Shown piece after piece: positions 11,527 through 28,577 of a DNA stretch of 64,000 nucleotides. The notes beneath the pieces are model-generated. The model ran no database searches, was not told the DNA's origin, and saw nothing but the letters and a program-made list of their open reading frames with translations. The stretch's first letter is position 1; every line of letters begins with the position of its first letter. This DNA is from Hemibagrus wyckioides (lineage: Eukaryota > Chordata > Actinopteri > Siluriformes > Bagridae), in contig NC_080714.1 of NCBI RefSeq assembly GCF_019097595.1, positions 22,284,259 to 22,348,258 of the forward strand. The letters run 5' to 3'. The translations under genes and the position numbers were made by a program.

Positions 11527-11550
11527 ATGGAGGACTGCAGGAAGATTTAA
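11527..11550 (+). promoter_or_regulatory. Upstream ORF of copy 3 (MEDCRKI)
   Basis: An ATG at 11527 opens a seven-codon frame closed by TAA at 11548-11550, 57 bases ahead of the main ATG. The same MEDC start is found before the exon-1 starts at 29144, 51125 and 61106, with different lengths and endings. A conserved upstream AUG in this position could lower translation of the main frame. That role is inferred. Confidence 0.5.
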
Positions 11551-11606
11551 AGTCCTGTGACCACAGAGTTCACTGCACTGCTCCAATGCTATGGTTCGAC
11601 AAAATA

Positions 11607-16703
<5,097 letters not shown>

Positions 16704-17544
16704 GTTACTCCACAAGGATTTTCTGTTTCTTACTGAACTACCAGCTCTATGAAAGGGCATGTTGTGAATTCACCGAAGCAGACCAGGGGACTCTGAAGTA
16801 GTGTTCAGCAGGGAATGTTTTACTGGAGAGAACACACTGCAGTGGTACTGTACTGGCCTTGAAGTGTTTATTGGAAGAGGACAGAGCCGCTATCTCCACT
16901 GAATTTAAAACTGCTTTAACATCTTTAGAGACAAAACTTGGTCTCGTCCAACGTACAGTATCGGACCATGGTCCACGAATAACCTCACTGCGAATTCAGT
17001 CGTTGGAAGCTGTATGTGCCGAGCTAACTGAGAAGTATGCTAAACTCAAGGCTTGAGTCAAGCGGACATTTTTACGCTCTTATTGACTTGGTGTTGTTGA
17101 ATTCGATCTGATCTCTCCCATTGAGCAAGATATGTTATATGTTCTTCGTTGTTTATATGTATTTTTGCTCTTTCTTCAGTGGTATAATTACTGTTTTTGA
17201 TTACAATCTTTGTTAATCCCAAGGTTCTTGTTCTTTTTGCACTCTCATCTATCATAGTTTCCTTTATGATTATTTTATAGCTCAAATGCTTACAGTGAAT
17301 GCTTACATCTGCTCACATGTTAAACCTACTATTAAGAGTTTCATATTTCATACCGAGGATATTTCATTTTAGGGGACTGAGAGTATATAAGGTAAGGAGA
17401 AATAAGGAAGTGGGTAATACATTTTGTTGTTTTTGGGGTTTGGTTGCTGTGGTAATTTCTGAGTGGAGTGTTGATTTTGGTGGGAGTTTTTTAGTTTCTT
17501 TTTTGTAATTTTTTGTATTTCCGATCTTCAATAAGTAGTCTCTG

Positions 17545-20500
17545 ATGTATATCTCAGTGAGTAGAGATTTGAGATTTTTGAGCTGGAATGTTAGGGGCTT
17601 AAATCATCCGGTGAAGAGAAACAGAGTACTTGCTCATCTCCGACAGCTGAAAGCAGAGGTTGTCTTTTTGCAAGAAACTCATTTACGTAGAGTAGACCAA
17701 TCTCGCCTCAACCGTAGGTGGGACGGGCAGATCTTTCATTCCTCATTTCAAGCAAAGGCAAGAGGTGTAGCTATCTTGATTGATGATAATGTACCCTTTG
17801 CACCAAATAATATTACGTCAGATAAGAATGGTCGCTATATAATTGTTTCGGGCACTTTATGCAATGAGAATATAACTTTAGCTAATTTGTATGCCCCTAA
17901 TTTAGATTATGTCAGTTTCTGTAAACACGCTCTCTCTCTTTTTCCTGATTTAAATTCGCACTGTCTTGTACTTGGGGGAGACTTTAATTGCTGTCTTCAC
18001 CCAGTGTTGGACCACTCATCGTTTAAGCAATGGCCCCTGGCAAATCCTTTATTTACCTAAATAGTTTCTGTTCTGAATATGGCCTATCAGATGTATGGCG
18101 GTTTTTGAACCCCTAAAAAAGAATTTTCTCTTTTTTCCAAGTGTTCATCATTCTTACTCTCAGATTGATTATTTCATCTTGGATTAAGCTCTAATTCCTA
18201 GAGTTCAATCCTGCACATATCAAAGTATTATCATATCGGATCATGCCCCTCTTTTCCTTGACTTGAATTTTTCAAACTTGCCTTCCCTCAGGAGAAATTT
18301 GTATTTCAATAGTTCACTCTTGGTGGATGAGACTTTTATTTCCTTTGCTGCTGACCAGATTTTCAAACTCAGTAGTGTGGGAGGCTCTTAAGCCATATTT
18401 GAGAGGCCAAACTACTTCATATGCCACTACTAAAAGAAAGCATTCCAAAGAAAAGCAAACATCTCTTACTAATGAGATTTCTAGGTTGGATGAACAATAT
18501 GCTAGATCTCTCGTTCTGGACCTGTAAAAGAGACGTCTTAAATTGAAGTCAGAGCTTGATTTGCTTTCGACCAATGAGATAGAGGGTCTTTTAAGGAGAA
18601 CCAGGAGTGTTTTTTTTTATGGAAGTGGGGAGAAATCTGGGAAAGTATTGGCTAATCAGTTGCGTCGGTTCCAGGCAAAACAAATCATAAGTGGTCTTCG
18701 TTTAGATAATGGGGCAATCACAACTGATCAAAGTACTATTAATGATAAGTTTATAGACTTTTATTCTACTTTGTATGCTTCTGACTCTTCTTTGCGGAGG
18801 AATGTTGAAGATTTTCTTGGTCGATTGAATGTCCCCATCTTATCATCTGATGTTCTTATCCTTTTAGAAGTTTCAATTTCTCTGGAGGAAGTGAAAGCTG
18901 CTATTGCTTCTACAATCTGGGAAATCCCCGGGACTCGACGATTTTGCGTTAGAGTTTTATAAAAAATTCTTGATACAGCTCACCCCTTTTTTGATGACTG
19001 TTTTTTCAGAGGCTTTTGAGAAAGGAACTCTTCCCCCAACTTTAAATCAAGCATGTATCTCTTTTGTCAGGAACAGCTGGACAGTTCCCTGCCAGGCCCA
19101 GAGAGGGCGCTGGCAGGTGAACCTTGGAAGCGTGCTTCTTTGTGTGTCTTTTGTTATGCCCTTCCTATTGTTCCTATCCTGATTGTGTCACCTGTATCCC
19201 ATTAGCCCTAATGTCTACCCCTATAAATAGGGATCCTTGTGTTTGTGTCCTTGTCCATGATTGTTATCTGTACCGTGGTTTCTGTTGGGGTTTTGTTTCC
19301 TAGGTTCCATGTCCAAGCTAAGGTCTAGGTTTTGTTTTTTTGTTTTGTTTAGTTTAGTTAACCACGCCATGTATTGTGTTACGTTTGTTTCCCTATGTCG
19401 CGTCTTAAATGTAATAAAAGCAGTGCTTCGCTGAATCCTGCGCATGGGTCTCATTACACCGTGTGCCGGCGTGCGCACACACACCACGGGCGTCTGGGGT
19501 CGAGCCCCGCATAGGGTGGGGGTCCCAGACGTTACATCTTTATTGCTTAAAAAAGGATAAAGACCCGTTGGATTGCTCTTCATACAGGCCAGTTTGTTTG
19601 CTTAATTGTGATGTTAAAATTTTGGCGAAGGTGCTTGCCTCAAGACTCGAAGATGTTCTCCCTGCCATCATTTCTCCTGATCAAACAGGTTTTATAAAGA
19701 ATCATCATCTTTTTTTAATATCTGCCGTTTGCTTAATGTGGTATATTCTCAGCATCAGTCCATTCCATAATGTGTTGTCTCTTTGGATGCTTAGGAGGCA
19801 TTTGACAGAGTGGAGTGGGAGTATCAAAAATTGTGATTTGGTCCAGCCTTTCTCTCTTGGATTAAGTTGCTTTATAGCACTCCTTCTGCTGTGTTTCTGA
19901 CCAATGGTCTGTATTCTCAACCGTTTAATTTGCATCACGGAACCTGCCAGGGCTGTCCGTTAAGCCCATTATTATTTGTCCTAGCTATTGAACCTTTAGC
20001 AATTGCTCTGCACGAATGTTGGCAGATTACTGGAATTACACGTGGTGAGGCCGTGCATAAAGTAACTTAATACGCAGACGATTTGCTACTTTTTATCTCT
20101 AATATGCAGACGATTTGCTACTTTTTATCTCTAATCCACAGACGTCTTTACCTGTAGCTTTAACCATGCTTGAGAATTTTGGTCGGTTTTCTGGCTACAG
20201 GCTTAATCTGGATAAGAGTGAATTTTTTTCTGATCAATAAGGTAGGTATGCAATTACAGAACTCCAATATACTATTGAAGCCGGTAAAAAACAAACTTAT
20301 CTTGGTGTATGTATTACTCGCCATGATAAACATCTTTTTAAACATAATTTTGGTATGCTTTTGGAACGGATTACGAAAGATCTTTCTAAATGGTCCCCTT
20401 TTAAAGATTTCTCTTATCGGATGCATTAATTCCATTAAGATGGTAGTTCTCCCCAAATTTCTTTATCTTTTTCAGTGTTTACCTCCTGTTTATCCCTCAA

Positions 20501-21380
20501 TCATTTTTTAAATCCTTGGAATCTTATTTTATTTGGAATGGCAAGCATCCTTGTTTGCATAAAACATACCTTCAAAGGTCTAGACGAGATGGTGGTATGT
20601 CTCTGCCTAATTTTAAGTTTTATTACTGGGCAGCTAACATACGAAATACACTTTATTGGTGGCGTTATCGCCTTCTACCTAATAAACCACCCTGGGTGGA
20701 CATGGAAATACATGCCCATAAGCAAATTTCTCTTCCAGCACTTCTAACTTCTTATACTTCTGTGGAGTGCCCAGTGGTTAACCACTCGTTGAGGTTATGG
20801 ACTTAGTTTAGGAAATCATTTGGTTTTAAGGATCCTTCTCTTCTTTGCTCTGTTGCCTGTAATCACCTCTTCTTGCCTTCAACGCAGGATGGGTCATTTA
20901 GGAGTTGGTCTGACAAGGGGATAAAGATTTATTTATTGATAATTTATTTGCTTCTTTTGAACAGTTAGTCTCATTTTGGTCTTATGAAATCTGATTTCCA
21001 AGTAAGAGATTATGTTAAGTCATTTTTTCGGATTTTCCTATGATGCCTCCTGAAAGTCCTTTGGACAGTTACCTTTCATATAATAGAAAATGGCTCAATT
21101 TCCATTATTTGCAATTTAATGAGTAATAAGGCATCTTCCTCCTTAGATAACATTAAGAGAGCTTGGGAGGAAGACCTTGGTGGACCACTTTCGGATGACA
21201 CTCAGAACTGTATTCTTAAACAAGTCCATTCATCGTCTGTGTGTGCTCGGCACTCTCATTCAGTTCAAAGTAGTGCACAGAGCTCATGTATCCAAAGTTA
21301 AATTAGCCCAAATGTTTCCTGGTACTAGCTCCTTGTGCAATAGATGTCTTAGGGTACTTTAATCCATATGTTCTGGACAT
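17545..21380 (+). pseudogene. L1 ORF2 (endonuclease and reverse transcriptase), broken
   Basis: The AP-like endonuclease starts LRFLSWNVRGLNHPVKRNRV, with the EVVFLQETH block (catalytic Glu) and LGGDFNCCLHP near 17975. The reverse transcriptase follows in shifted frames: GKSPGLDDFALEFYKKF at 18920, RPVCLLNCDVKILAKVLASR at 19590, then HHGTCQGCPLSPLLFVLAIE at 19940 and YADDLLLFISN at 20070. The region round YADD is tandemly duplicated with a 32-bp period (20071-20134), which breaks the catalytic site. The C-terminal part runs to about 21380. A 472-bp solo LTR sits inside at 19065-19536. Many frameshifts; inactive. Confidence 0.85.
19065..19536. mobile_element. Solo LTR inside the L1
   Basis: This 472-bp insertion begins TGTCAGGAACAGC and ends CAGACGTTACA, the TG...CA form of an LTR. 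It is flanked by the 5-bp duplication TCTTT (19060-19064 and 19537-19541). Removing it and one TCTTT restores the L1 frame from ISL into LLKKDKDPLD. An AATAAA-type signal (GTAATAAAAGCAG) lies at about 19410. No internal retroviral sequence is left. A 5' fragment of the same LTR family occurs at about 27178-27258. Confidence 0.85.
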
Positions 21381-21944
21381 GTCCAAAATTAGAGTGTTAC
21401 TGGTGATTGATAGACAGAACCACTTGTGGCATTATTTGGAGTTGCTCTAATGGAGGAATGGCTGTCAGCATCAATGCACAAAATCCTTGCCTTTTCTTCT
21501 CTGTTGGCACGTAGAGCAATCCTATTAAAATTCACACACACACATTCAATGGGTTAGAGAAATGATGTCTCTACCTTGAAAAGATTAGGTATTCATTAAG
21601 AGGATTGGAAAAAACTTCTTCCAAGATGTGGCTCCCTTTCATTGATTATGTTGACTGTTTTAGATAATTATGATTGAACCACTTCTCCTTTTTTTTAATT
21701 GATTTATTTTATTTTGTTATTTTAATTAATTAATTTTTATTTTTATTTTATTTTTTTTCCTCTAATAACATCTGTAATTCTTATTGGATTGAATGGACAG
21801 CATACGCGCTACTCTAGGGTTTTGTTGGTAACAGCTGGGGGTTTGTTAAATGTTTTGTATATTGAAAGTTCGATAAAAATATTAAAACCAAAGAGAAATC
21901 TATGTTACAGTTGATTCTAGAGTGACCTCAAAACATGTTTTCCT

Positions 21945-23345
21945 ATCGGCAAATAAGACACTTTTTGGAAACCCCCAAAAAAGAGAGCAGTGTTTTTGCT
22001 TTGATTAATGCCCACTTCACAGGTCACAGACTCCTCTAAGCAGAGCAGAATTGCCCAGGAATGTATTCTGTACAATTCTTTTTGCTGTATGGAATGTTCT
22101 GAGTGTATTTTGATTTATTTAAAAGAATGATCCTTGTTAGAACTTTGTGATGTACCTGTTTGGATAGCTAGCATTTTTCAAGCATTTGACACACTCTTAG
22201 CCAGAGCGACATTTTATACAGCTGAGCAACTGAGGGTTAAGGGCTTTGCTCAAGGACCTGGGACTCAAACTCAAACATCAATAATCCATCACCTTAACCA
22301 CTAATAGGCATGTGTGATTGTTTTTAGGCACTGAAACAAGCATTAAACTGATTAACACTTTTTTTTGTATATGTAAGTACATGTTTACATAAAATTGAAG
22401 TATTGTTTTCATTTATCCTGACAATTCAAAATGATAGCTTTTCAAAAACACCTGCACTATTCATGAGACTCATGTCAGCCTGTTGGAAACGTTACTTGGT
22501 TCTTTTGAGTTTTTCTGTACCCAAGGCCTACTTAAACATTTTAAGGGTATCAAAACTGGTTACTGTTTGGTTGATGTAACCAAGAAATATGGAGGTTATT
22601 GACAACAACAAACTCCACATTTTTATACCTTGAAACTCTGGATTTCCATAGTAAAAAAATGACTAACAAAATAAAAAAAAAAATAAATAACTTGCCCCTA
22701 AATGAACAAATCATGTACAAAAGCTAACAGTGATGACTATATCATGATTTCATTTGTGGCAGAATGTCAAATTAGAAGCATTCTTGTAGCATTTAACAAG
22801 CTAACATTATTGATCAAATCTGTGACAAGTAAATTAGATCTGGAAAACAGCATGTCCTCATTTAACTGAATACAAATTTATGTACTACTCATTAATACAG
22901 CAATAAGCCTTAGCCTGGTAGTTACCTCACCTCAGTCATTAACTACAGTGTACTATTATGAATGATGATTTGACTAAGTTGGATTGTACAATTTAAACCC
23001 AAATCCTTTTTTCTACTAATAATGTTTGTAAATTACTTAGAACTTTTATAGTTTATATTTGTAAATTCCATTTACATTTGCATATCCATTAAAGAAGTTC
23101 TAGTTTAACCTATAATTATACTAAAATTATAACTGTGTATGTACAATATATAGCATTGGACTGGATACTGAGATAATAGCAGACTGCTTCTGGGAGCATA
23201 AAAGTTTTTTGTGGATAACGAGGAATCTAAACTACGGAATAATTTATGTTGTCTCTAGTTAAAACTGTCACTATACTAACCTATGGTTATTATGGTCAAA
23301 CTGGTTTCTGTCGAATTTTCTGACACTTTGTACATATTCAGTAAG
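21945..23345 (+). repeat. Unit tail and downstream head remnant, after copy 3
   Basis: This is the 3' flank of the TNFR unit. The segment from GGCAAATAAGACAC to CAGGAATGTATTCTG matches 46120-46240 and 55330-55445. The block from about 22318 (GCACTGAAACAAGCATTAAA) to 23300 matches 41515-42560, 48985-49850 and 57112-57960. It ends in an exon-1 remnant at about 23318-23342, where TTTTCTGACACTTTGTACAT then ATTCAGTAAGCAGGG is kept but the ATG is gone. No open frame supports another gene. Confidence 0.65.
22165..22325 (-). repeat. tRNA-derived SINE fragment, minus strand
   Basis: Read on the minus strand it has GGTTAAGGTGATGGATTATTG, then a degenerate B-box-like GTTTGAGTCCCAGG, a GAGCAAAGCCCTTAACCCTC block, and a GTCGCTCTGGCTAAGAGTGT tail. 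This is the common fish SINE plan of a tRNA-like head and conserved tail. A better preserved plus-strand relative lies at 36487-36665. It sits within the unit tail after copy 3. Confidence 0.6.
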
Positions 23346-23585
23346 CAGGGTGTGTCAAATGTTTTCGGACACCCCTCCAAATCATTGAATTCAGGTGTTG
23401 TTTTTCAAGGGTTGGGCTTGGCCCCTTAGTTCCAGTGAAAGGAACTCTTAATGCTTTTTGGACAATTTCATGCTCCTAACTTTGTGGGAACAGTTTGGGG
23501 ATGGCCACTTCCTGTTTCAATATGACTGCACACCAGTTCACAAAGCAAGGTCCATAAAGACAAGGATGAGTTGGATGAATTCACT
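23346..23585 (+). mobile_element. Tc1-like fragment
   Basis: Degenerate Tc1 sequence of the same broad family as the intact elements. It includes the segment for [15 protein letters not shown] (from CTTGGCCCCTTAGTTCCAGT), then CTAACTTTGTGGGAACAGTT and the [14 protein letters not shown] block at 23520-23550. It begins directly at the donor of the exon-1 remnant. No catalytic domain is complete. Confidence 0.7.
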
Positions 23586-25352
23586 ACAATTGTAAAGCTG
23601 ACTTGATTGAAAAGTTGATTAACCAAACAAATATTAGCATCAAACCACTGTTGAAAGTAAAGAGTTTTATTTTTGTATAATAAATATGTTGTTCCATATA
23701 AAAAATCTGTGAGGAGTAAAGTTATAAACTAGAGACCAAGCCAGCAGTATTTGTTTATGAAAGCATGAAAGTTTAACAGGGATTTTATCACTATTATAAT
23801 TACGTAACAATAAGAAATTTAAACCACCTACCTGAGAAAAACTGTAATCAGGATTGAAATTCCATAAGGAAGTTGGACACAAAAATGTCTGATCCAATTG
23901 ATCTTAAATGTGTAATTCAAGGTTGTAAAGTCCAAAATGTTGAGGCCACCCTTACTGTACTCATTCAGCATAACATATTTCTTCAGATAATCAGTTCGTT
24001 TTTTTTCACACAAAGTCAAACAGTATCTTGTCTATCATTTTACATATTTTGGGATTTTGTAGGTTAATCTAGAAATGCACTCAGCTTTTGAAAGTAGAAC
24101 TCTGCCTTTTAAAGAGAGGTCTCTTAGTAGCCACTGATTAAATTTTTTCTTTGTTTTTTCAATTACTGGGTTAAAATTATTGAAACATCTCTGCTTTTCA
24201 TCTTTGTCTTCGTCTTTGCTGAAAATGGATTTAACATCACAGTTTTTTATAGCTAACAGTTCACATTTCTTCTGATTTAATAAGAGATCAGATGCGTTGG
24301 TGAATACCTCCAATACTTTGATAGCTACAGGAATCTGACAGCTGTTCTTTAAAATAAAAAGGGCTGTCATCTGCCAACTGACTACCCTGCAAGTTAGAGC
24401 ATTTGATATGCTCACATAAGAGCTGGGCAGCAAGAAGGAAAAGTTAAGGAGATATAGGGCATCCTTGACGGATGCCACGCTTCACATCAAATCTGGCAGA
24501 AGACCCTAATTTTAGTTTAATGGAACAGTTAGCATTATTATATAAAGTTTTGAATGCATTGCAAAAGAATTACCCAAATCGAAATTTCCTCATGGCATGA
24601 TACAGAAAATTATGCTCAACAGTATCAAAGGCCTTAAAAAAGTCTAAGAAAAACAGAAAGCTATCATCTCGTATTAAGTGGGAGTAATCAAGTAAATCTA
24701 AGATCAATCTAATATAGTTTGATATGTCTGTTTGGCACAAATCCTGATTGGGCTTCATCTATTATAGATTCAAGAACCTTTTTTATTTTTCTGGCAAATA
24801 TCAGGGACAAAATTTTATAATCATTTTTTAATAAACAAATTGGATGACAATTGTCAATGTAAAGTATATCTTTATGTGGCTTTGGGATCAGTGTAATCAG
24901 ACTTTGGGTCATGCTCCAGGGTAAGGTACTAATTGAAACTATTTCAATAGGAAGGGTGCCATCTGCTGGGGAAATAATTTATAGAATTCAGAGGTTAGGC
25001 CGTCTGTCCCAGGAGATTTGTTGTCTTTAAGGAGATCTATGCAACTGATAACATTTGTTAATGATAAGGGAAGATCACAGGGAGGTTTGCTGTAACGAAT
25101 TCAGGAATACTAAAGTATCTGTCTCAGAATATTCTGATGTATATAGCTGTTTATAAAATGAGCAATAAAAGTCAGATATACGCTTGGGTCAGCTGTTATA
25201 GTTTCATTAATGTTTAACTAATCGATAGAGTTTGTTTTAGCATGGAACCTTTCTAGTTTGAAAAAATATGAGGAATTCTGTTCTCCTTCTTCTAGCCATT
25301 ATCTGCGCGATCTAATAAATGCTCCAGTATATATACTGGCCCTCAGTATATA

Positions 25353-26598
25353 CACTATATTGCCAAAAGTATTCGCTCACCTGCCTTGACTCGCATATGA
25401 ATTTAAGTGACATCCCATTCCTAATCCATAGGGTTCAATATGACATTGGTCCACCCTTTGCAGCTATAACAGCTTCAACTCTTCTGGGAAGGCTGTCCAC
25501 AAGGTTTAGGAGTGTGTTTATGGGAATTTTTGACCATTCTTCCAGAAGCGCATTTGTGAGGTCACACGCTGATGTTGGACGAGAAGGCCTGGCTCTCAGT
25601 CTCCACTCTAATTCATCCCAAAGGTGTTCTATCAGGTTGAGGTCAGGACTCTGTGCAGGCCAGTCAAGTTCATCCACACCAGACTCTGTCATCCATGTCT
25701 TTATGGACCTTGCTTTGTGCACTGGTGCACAGTCATGTTGGAAGAGGAAGGGGCCAGCTCCAAACTGTTCCCACAAAGTTGGGAGCATGGAATTGTCCAA
25801 AATGTCTTGGTATGCTGAAGCATTCAGAGTTCCTTTCACTGGAACTAAGGGGCCAAGCCCAGCTCCTGAAAAACAACCCCACACCATAATCCCCCCTCCA
25901 CCAGACTTTACACTTGGCACAATGCAGTCAGACAAGTACCGTTCTCCTGGCAACCGCCAAACCCAGACTCGTCCATCAGATTGCCAGATGGAGAAGCGCG
26001 ATTCGTCACTCCAGAGAATGCGTCTCCACTGCTCTAGAGTCCAGTGGCGGCGTGCTTTACACCACTGCATCCGACGCTTTGCATTGCACTTGGTGATGTA
26101 TGGCTTGGATGCAGCTGCTCGGCCATGGAAACCCATTCCATGAAGCTCTCTGCGCACTGTTCTTGAGCTAATCTGAAGGCCACATGAAGTTTGGAGGTCT
26201 GTAGCGATTGACTCTGCAGAAAGTTGGTGACCTCTTCGCACTATGCGCCTCAGCATCCGCTGACCCTGCTCCGTCAGTTTACGTGGCCTACCACTTCGTG
26301 GCTGAGTTGCTGTCGTTCCCAAACACTTCCACGTTCTTATAATACAGCTGACAGTTGACTGTGGAATATTTAGGAGCGAGGAAATTTCACGACTGGATTT
26401 GTTGCACAGGTGGCATCCTATCACAGTTCCACGCTGAAATTCACTGAGCTCCTGAGAGCGACCCATTCTTTCACAAATGTTTGTAAAAACAGTCTGCATG
26501 CCTAGGTGCTTGATTTTATACACCTGTGGCCATGGAAGTGATTGGAAAACCTGATTCTGATTATTTGAATGGGTGAGCGAATACTTTTGGCAATAGTG
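25353..26598 (-). mobile_element. Tc1-like transposon, copy A
   Basis: The ends are inverted repeats of about 29 bp starting CACTATATTGCCAAAAGTAT. The left end is flanked by TA (25351-25352). The right end has lost two or three bases (CAATAGTG instead of CAATATAGTG), as has its TA. It holds one intact transposase frame on the minus strand. It is nested in the minus-strand L1 and nearly identical to copy B at 62652-63899, so both inserted recently compared with their LINE hosts. Confidence 0.92.
25435..26466 (-). CDS. Tc1 transposase, copy A (343 aa)
   Basis: A DD34E transposase that cuts and pastes its own element in the nucleus. The start is taken as the Met of [10 protein letters not shown] (26466), giving the usual 343 residues; the frame stays open upstream to 26523. 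It shows a paired-like helix-turn-helix ([20 protein letters not shown]), an AT-hook-like GRPRK, and a second HTH ([12 protein letters not shown]). The catalytic triad is Asp in LWSDESRFS, Asp in [10 protein letters not shown], and Glu in [15 protein letters not shown]. The [12 protein letters not shown] glycine box is present. One likely lesion is Leu for the usual Pro in SPDLNPIEH. The terminal repeats are complete on the left and slightly shortened on the right. The element may still encode a working enzyme; that is untested. Confidence 0.88.
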   Translation of the reverse strand: MGRSQELSEFQRGTVIGCHLCNKSSREISSLLNIPQSTVSCIIRTWKCLGTTATQPRSGRPRKLTEQGQRMLRRIVRRGHQLSAESIATDLQTSCGLQISSRTVRRELHGMGFHGRAAASKPYITKCNAKRRMQWCKARRHWTLEQWRRILWSDESRFSIWQSDGRVWVWRLPGERYLSDCIVPSVKSGGGGIMVWGCFSGAGLGPLVPVKGTLNASAYQDILDNSMLPTLWEQFGAGPFLFQHDCAPVHKARSIKTWMTESGVDELDWPAQSPDLNLIEHLWDELEWRLRARPSRPTSACDLTNALLEEWSKIPINTLLNLVDSLPRRVEAVIAAKGGPMSY

Positions 26599-27177
26599 TT
26601 TTTATATATACCATCCAGACTCTCCTGAAGATCAATCATTTCTTTCCTGTTCCCGTCAGTCAAGCTATCAGGAGGGCACTCAGCTAAGGCAGAGATGTTT
26701 GCAAAAATATTTTGTTCTTCTAACCTTCTCCTCTTGGCAAGATCACTGTCGAAATTTCTTAAGAACTCAGCCAATTCATATTTAAATAATTCCCAGTTTA
26801 AACAGAATGATTGTTCAATTTGGGCATTATTAAAGAAGTATTTCAATAGGGCAGATAATTTAGATTTTACTTCTTTGTGTTTAAGAAGGGAGTTGTTCAG
26901 TTTCCAGTAATTAGCTTTTCTACAGCTGTTATCAGAGGGGAACAACTGGAAAGAGATGCAAACAGCTTTGTGAACACTGAAAGGAGATAGAAGAATATCA
27001 GCAGGAACATTTTTCTCTGTGATGTTTTTGGACACCAACCACAACACATCAACACAACACATCTGGATATTATCTTTGTTGCTCCAAGTGAATTGTATAG
27101 TATCTGGGAATTTTCTTCTCTACATGTCTATTAAGTCAAATCTCAAGTTTAAAATATGTATTTCTTGAATCACTCTC

Positions 27178-27258
27178 AGGAACAGCTGGACAGTTCCCAG
27201 GCGAACTGTCCCAGGCGAATCTCGGAAGCCTGCTTCCTCGTGTGTATTTTGTGTCATG
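27178..27258. mobile_element. LTR fragment, same family as the solo LTR
   Basis: CAGGAACAGCTGGACAGTTC, then CGGAAGCCTGCTTCCTCGTG, match the first 80 bases or so of the LTR at 19065, after which the similarity stops at an A-rich minisatellite. It is truncated and carries no gene. Confidence 0.6.
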
Positions 27259-27264
27259 TCGAGC

Positions 27265-27500
27265 ATTGCCAAACAAAATAACAAATCAGAAAACAAAATA
27301 ACAAATCAGAAAGCAAAACAGAAAACAAAACAAATCAGAAAACAAAATAACAAAATCAAAATATCAGATCAGAAAACAAAATAATAAATCAGAAAACAAA
27401 ATAACAAAACCAAAATCAAAATATCAGATCAGAAAACAAAATAACTCAAAAAACAAAATAACAAATCAGAAAACAAAATAACAAATCCAAAAACACAAGG
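27265..27500. repeat. A-rich minisatellite, about 20-bp units
   Basis: Repeated units of the form AAAACAAAATAACAAATCAG, with variants containing ATATCAGATCAG, run for about 235 bp. No protein-coding potential. Confidence 0.8.
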
Positions 27501-28523
27501 ACAATTCAGACAAAACGGAAAAGGTAGGTACAGTTTTCAAATGGAATACTTAACGCTGATTGGTAGTGATGGTGAAATGAAGCTTTGTGAAACACCGGGG
27601 CTTTCCCCTCAACTGTATCGTAAAATGGTTAATTACTCGAAGGCTTTCGGCACAGTGCACAGTAGTGACATCTTGTGGACAACACGTTTAATAGCTGCCG
27701 TTGGGCCCCTGAAGAAGCAGCCATTTCTGACTTTTACATGTAATAAATCAACCACTTTGTGCTCTTAAAACAATAAAGGCAAAACAATTATTGTTTCATG
27801 TGTCAGTGTACCTACACTTTATATGAATAAATGAATCTATGAATGAATTAATGAAAGAACTGATAAATGGGATGAATTAATTTGTAATAGCAATTTATAT
27901 GAATCTGCATTGATCAACACTTGCAGCCTTATTTACATACAGTTTTATCCTAGTCCTAAACCTATGACTTCATAGGCAAGGCTTGTGTAGGCATATATAT
28001 GATCAAAATAAATAAAGTTTATTGTGGCATGATCAGTTGAAGTGCTTGTGAACTGGGCAGTGAAGGTGCTTACTTGTAAACTGGGGAATCTTTTATTAAG
28101 TGTGGAATGGAAGACATTAAAGATTTTCATTAAGGAACAGAACCTGTTCAGCAGTGCTGGGTGTAAGTCTATTTCTTTTTTTTATTTATTACTTCCCCTG
28201 CCTTTGAGAATATTTTCTCACATGGGACTGAGGAGGCAGGAGTGCATAAAAATTCCAGGGCAAGGTGATGAAGATGTGGATAGACAGCCTTTTGAAGAGC
28301 CTTTTATAAACACTGCAGTAGACAAACAATAAATGACTAACCAGAAGTCCTTGGTTGCTTGTAGCTGTTGGTCCATCTCCTGAAGATGTGTTCTAGTGTT
28401 TAGCTCTGAAATGTCTCAACTTTGATGATGTGTTGTTATTATATGACAACTGTTGAGAACAAATTAAGCACTCAACCTAAAGAAGAAGCCCACATGTATT
28501 ACAATGAGTACATGTAATATTTA

Positions 28524-28577
<54 letters not shown>

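Larger units (their letters stand above)
16760..21900 (+). mobile_element. Decayed L1-type LINE
   Basis: Nearly full-length but broken. An ORF1-like coiled-coil fragment lies at 16859-17056 (ETKLGLVQRTVSDHGPRITS). ORF2 follows, and the 3' end is TTGTATATTGAAAGTTCGAT then AAAAATATTAAAACC near 21890. The element lies in the 3' UTR of copy 3: sequence up to 16758 (TATGAAAGGGCA) and from about 21950 (GGCAAATAAGACAC) is contiguous in copy 6 (55320-55345) and pseudogene P (46115-46140). I could not define target-site duplications. The exact left boundary is uncertain by tens of bases. Confidence 0.8.
23586..27170 (-). mobile_element. L1-type LINE, second family, minus strand, with nested Tc1
   Basis: The minus strand carries pieces of an L1 ORF2 in order. 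27062-26610 is a linker (NWELFKYELAEFLRNF). 24912-24709 is RT (LITLIPKPHKD, then NCHPICLLKNDYKILSLIFA). 24758-24570 is RT (FFLDFFKAFDTVEHNFLYHA), and 24478-24035 is the late RT part (CELLAIKNCD, then WLLRDLSLKGRVLLSKAECI). 24019-23880 is the C-terminus (EYSKGGLNILDFTTLNYTFK). A Tc1 element (25353-26598) interrupts it. The same family recurs on the plus strand at 32985-34850 and 61525-64000. All copies are broken. Confidence 0.8.

Noticed and set aside
25319..26143. A 274-codon plus-strand frame across the Tc1 element
   Set aside because: It is the antisense shadow of the copy-A transposase. The same shadow appears on the minus strand of copy B.
27541..27768. 75-codon open frame starting MEYLTLIGSDGEMKLC
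   Set aside because: No homology that I recognise, it borders a minisatellite, and it has no splice partners. It could be a transposon piece, but I cannot support it.
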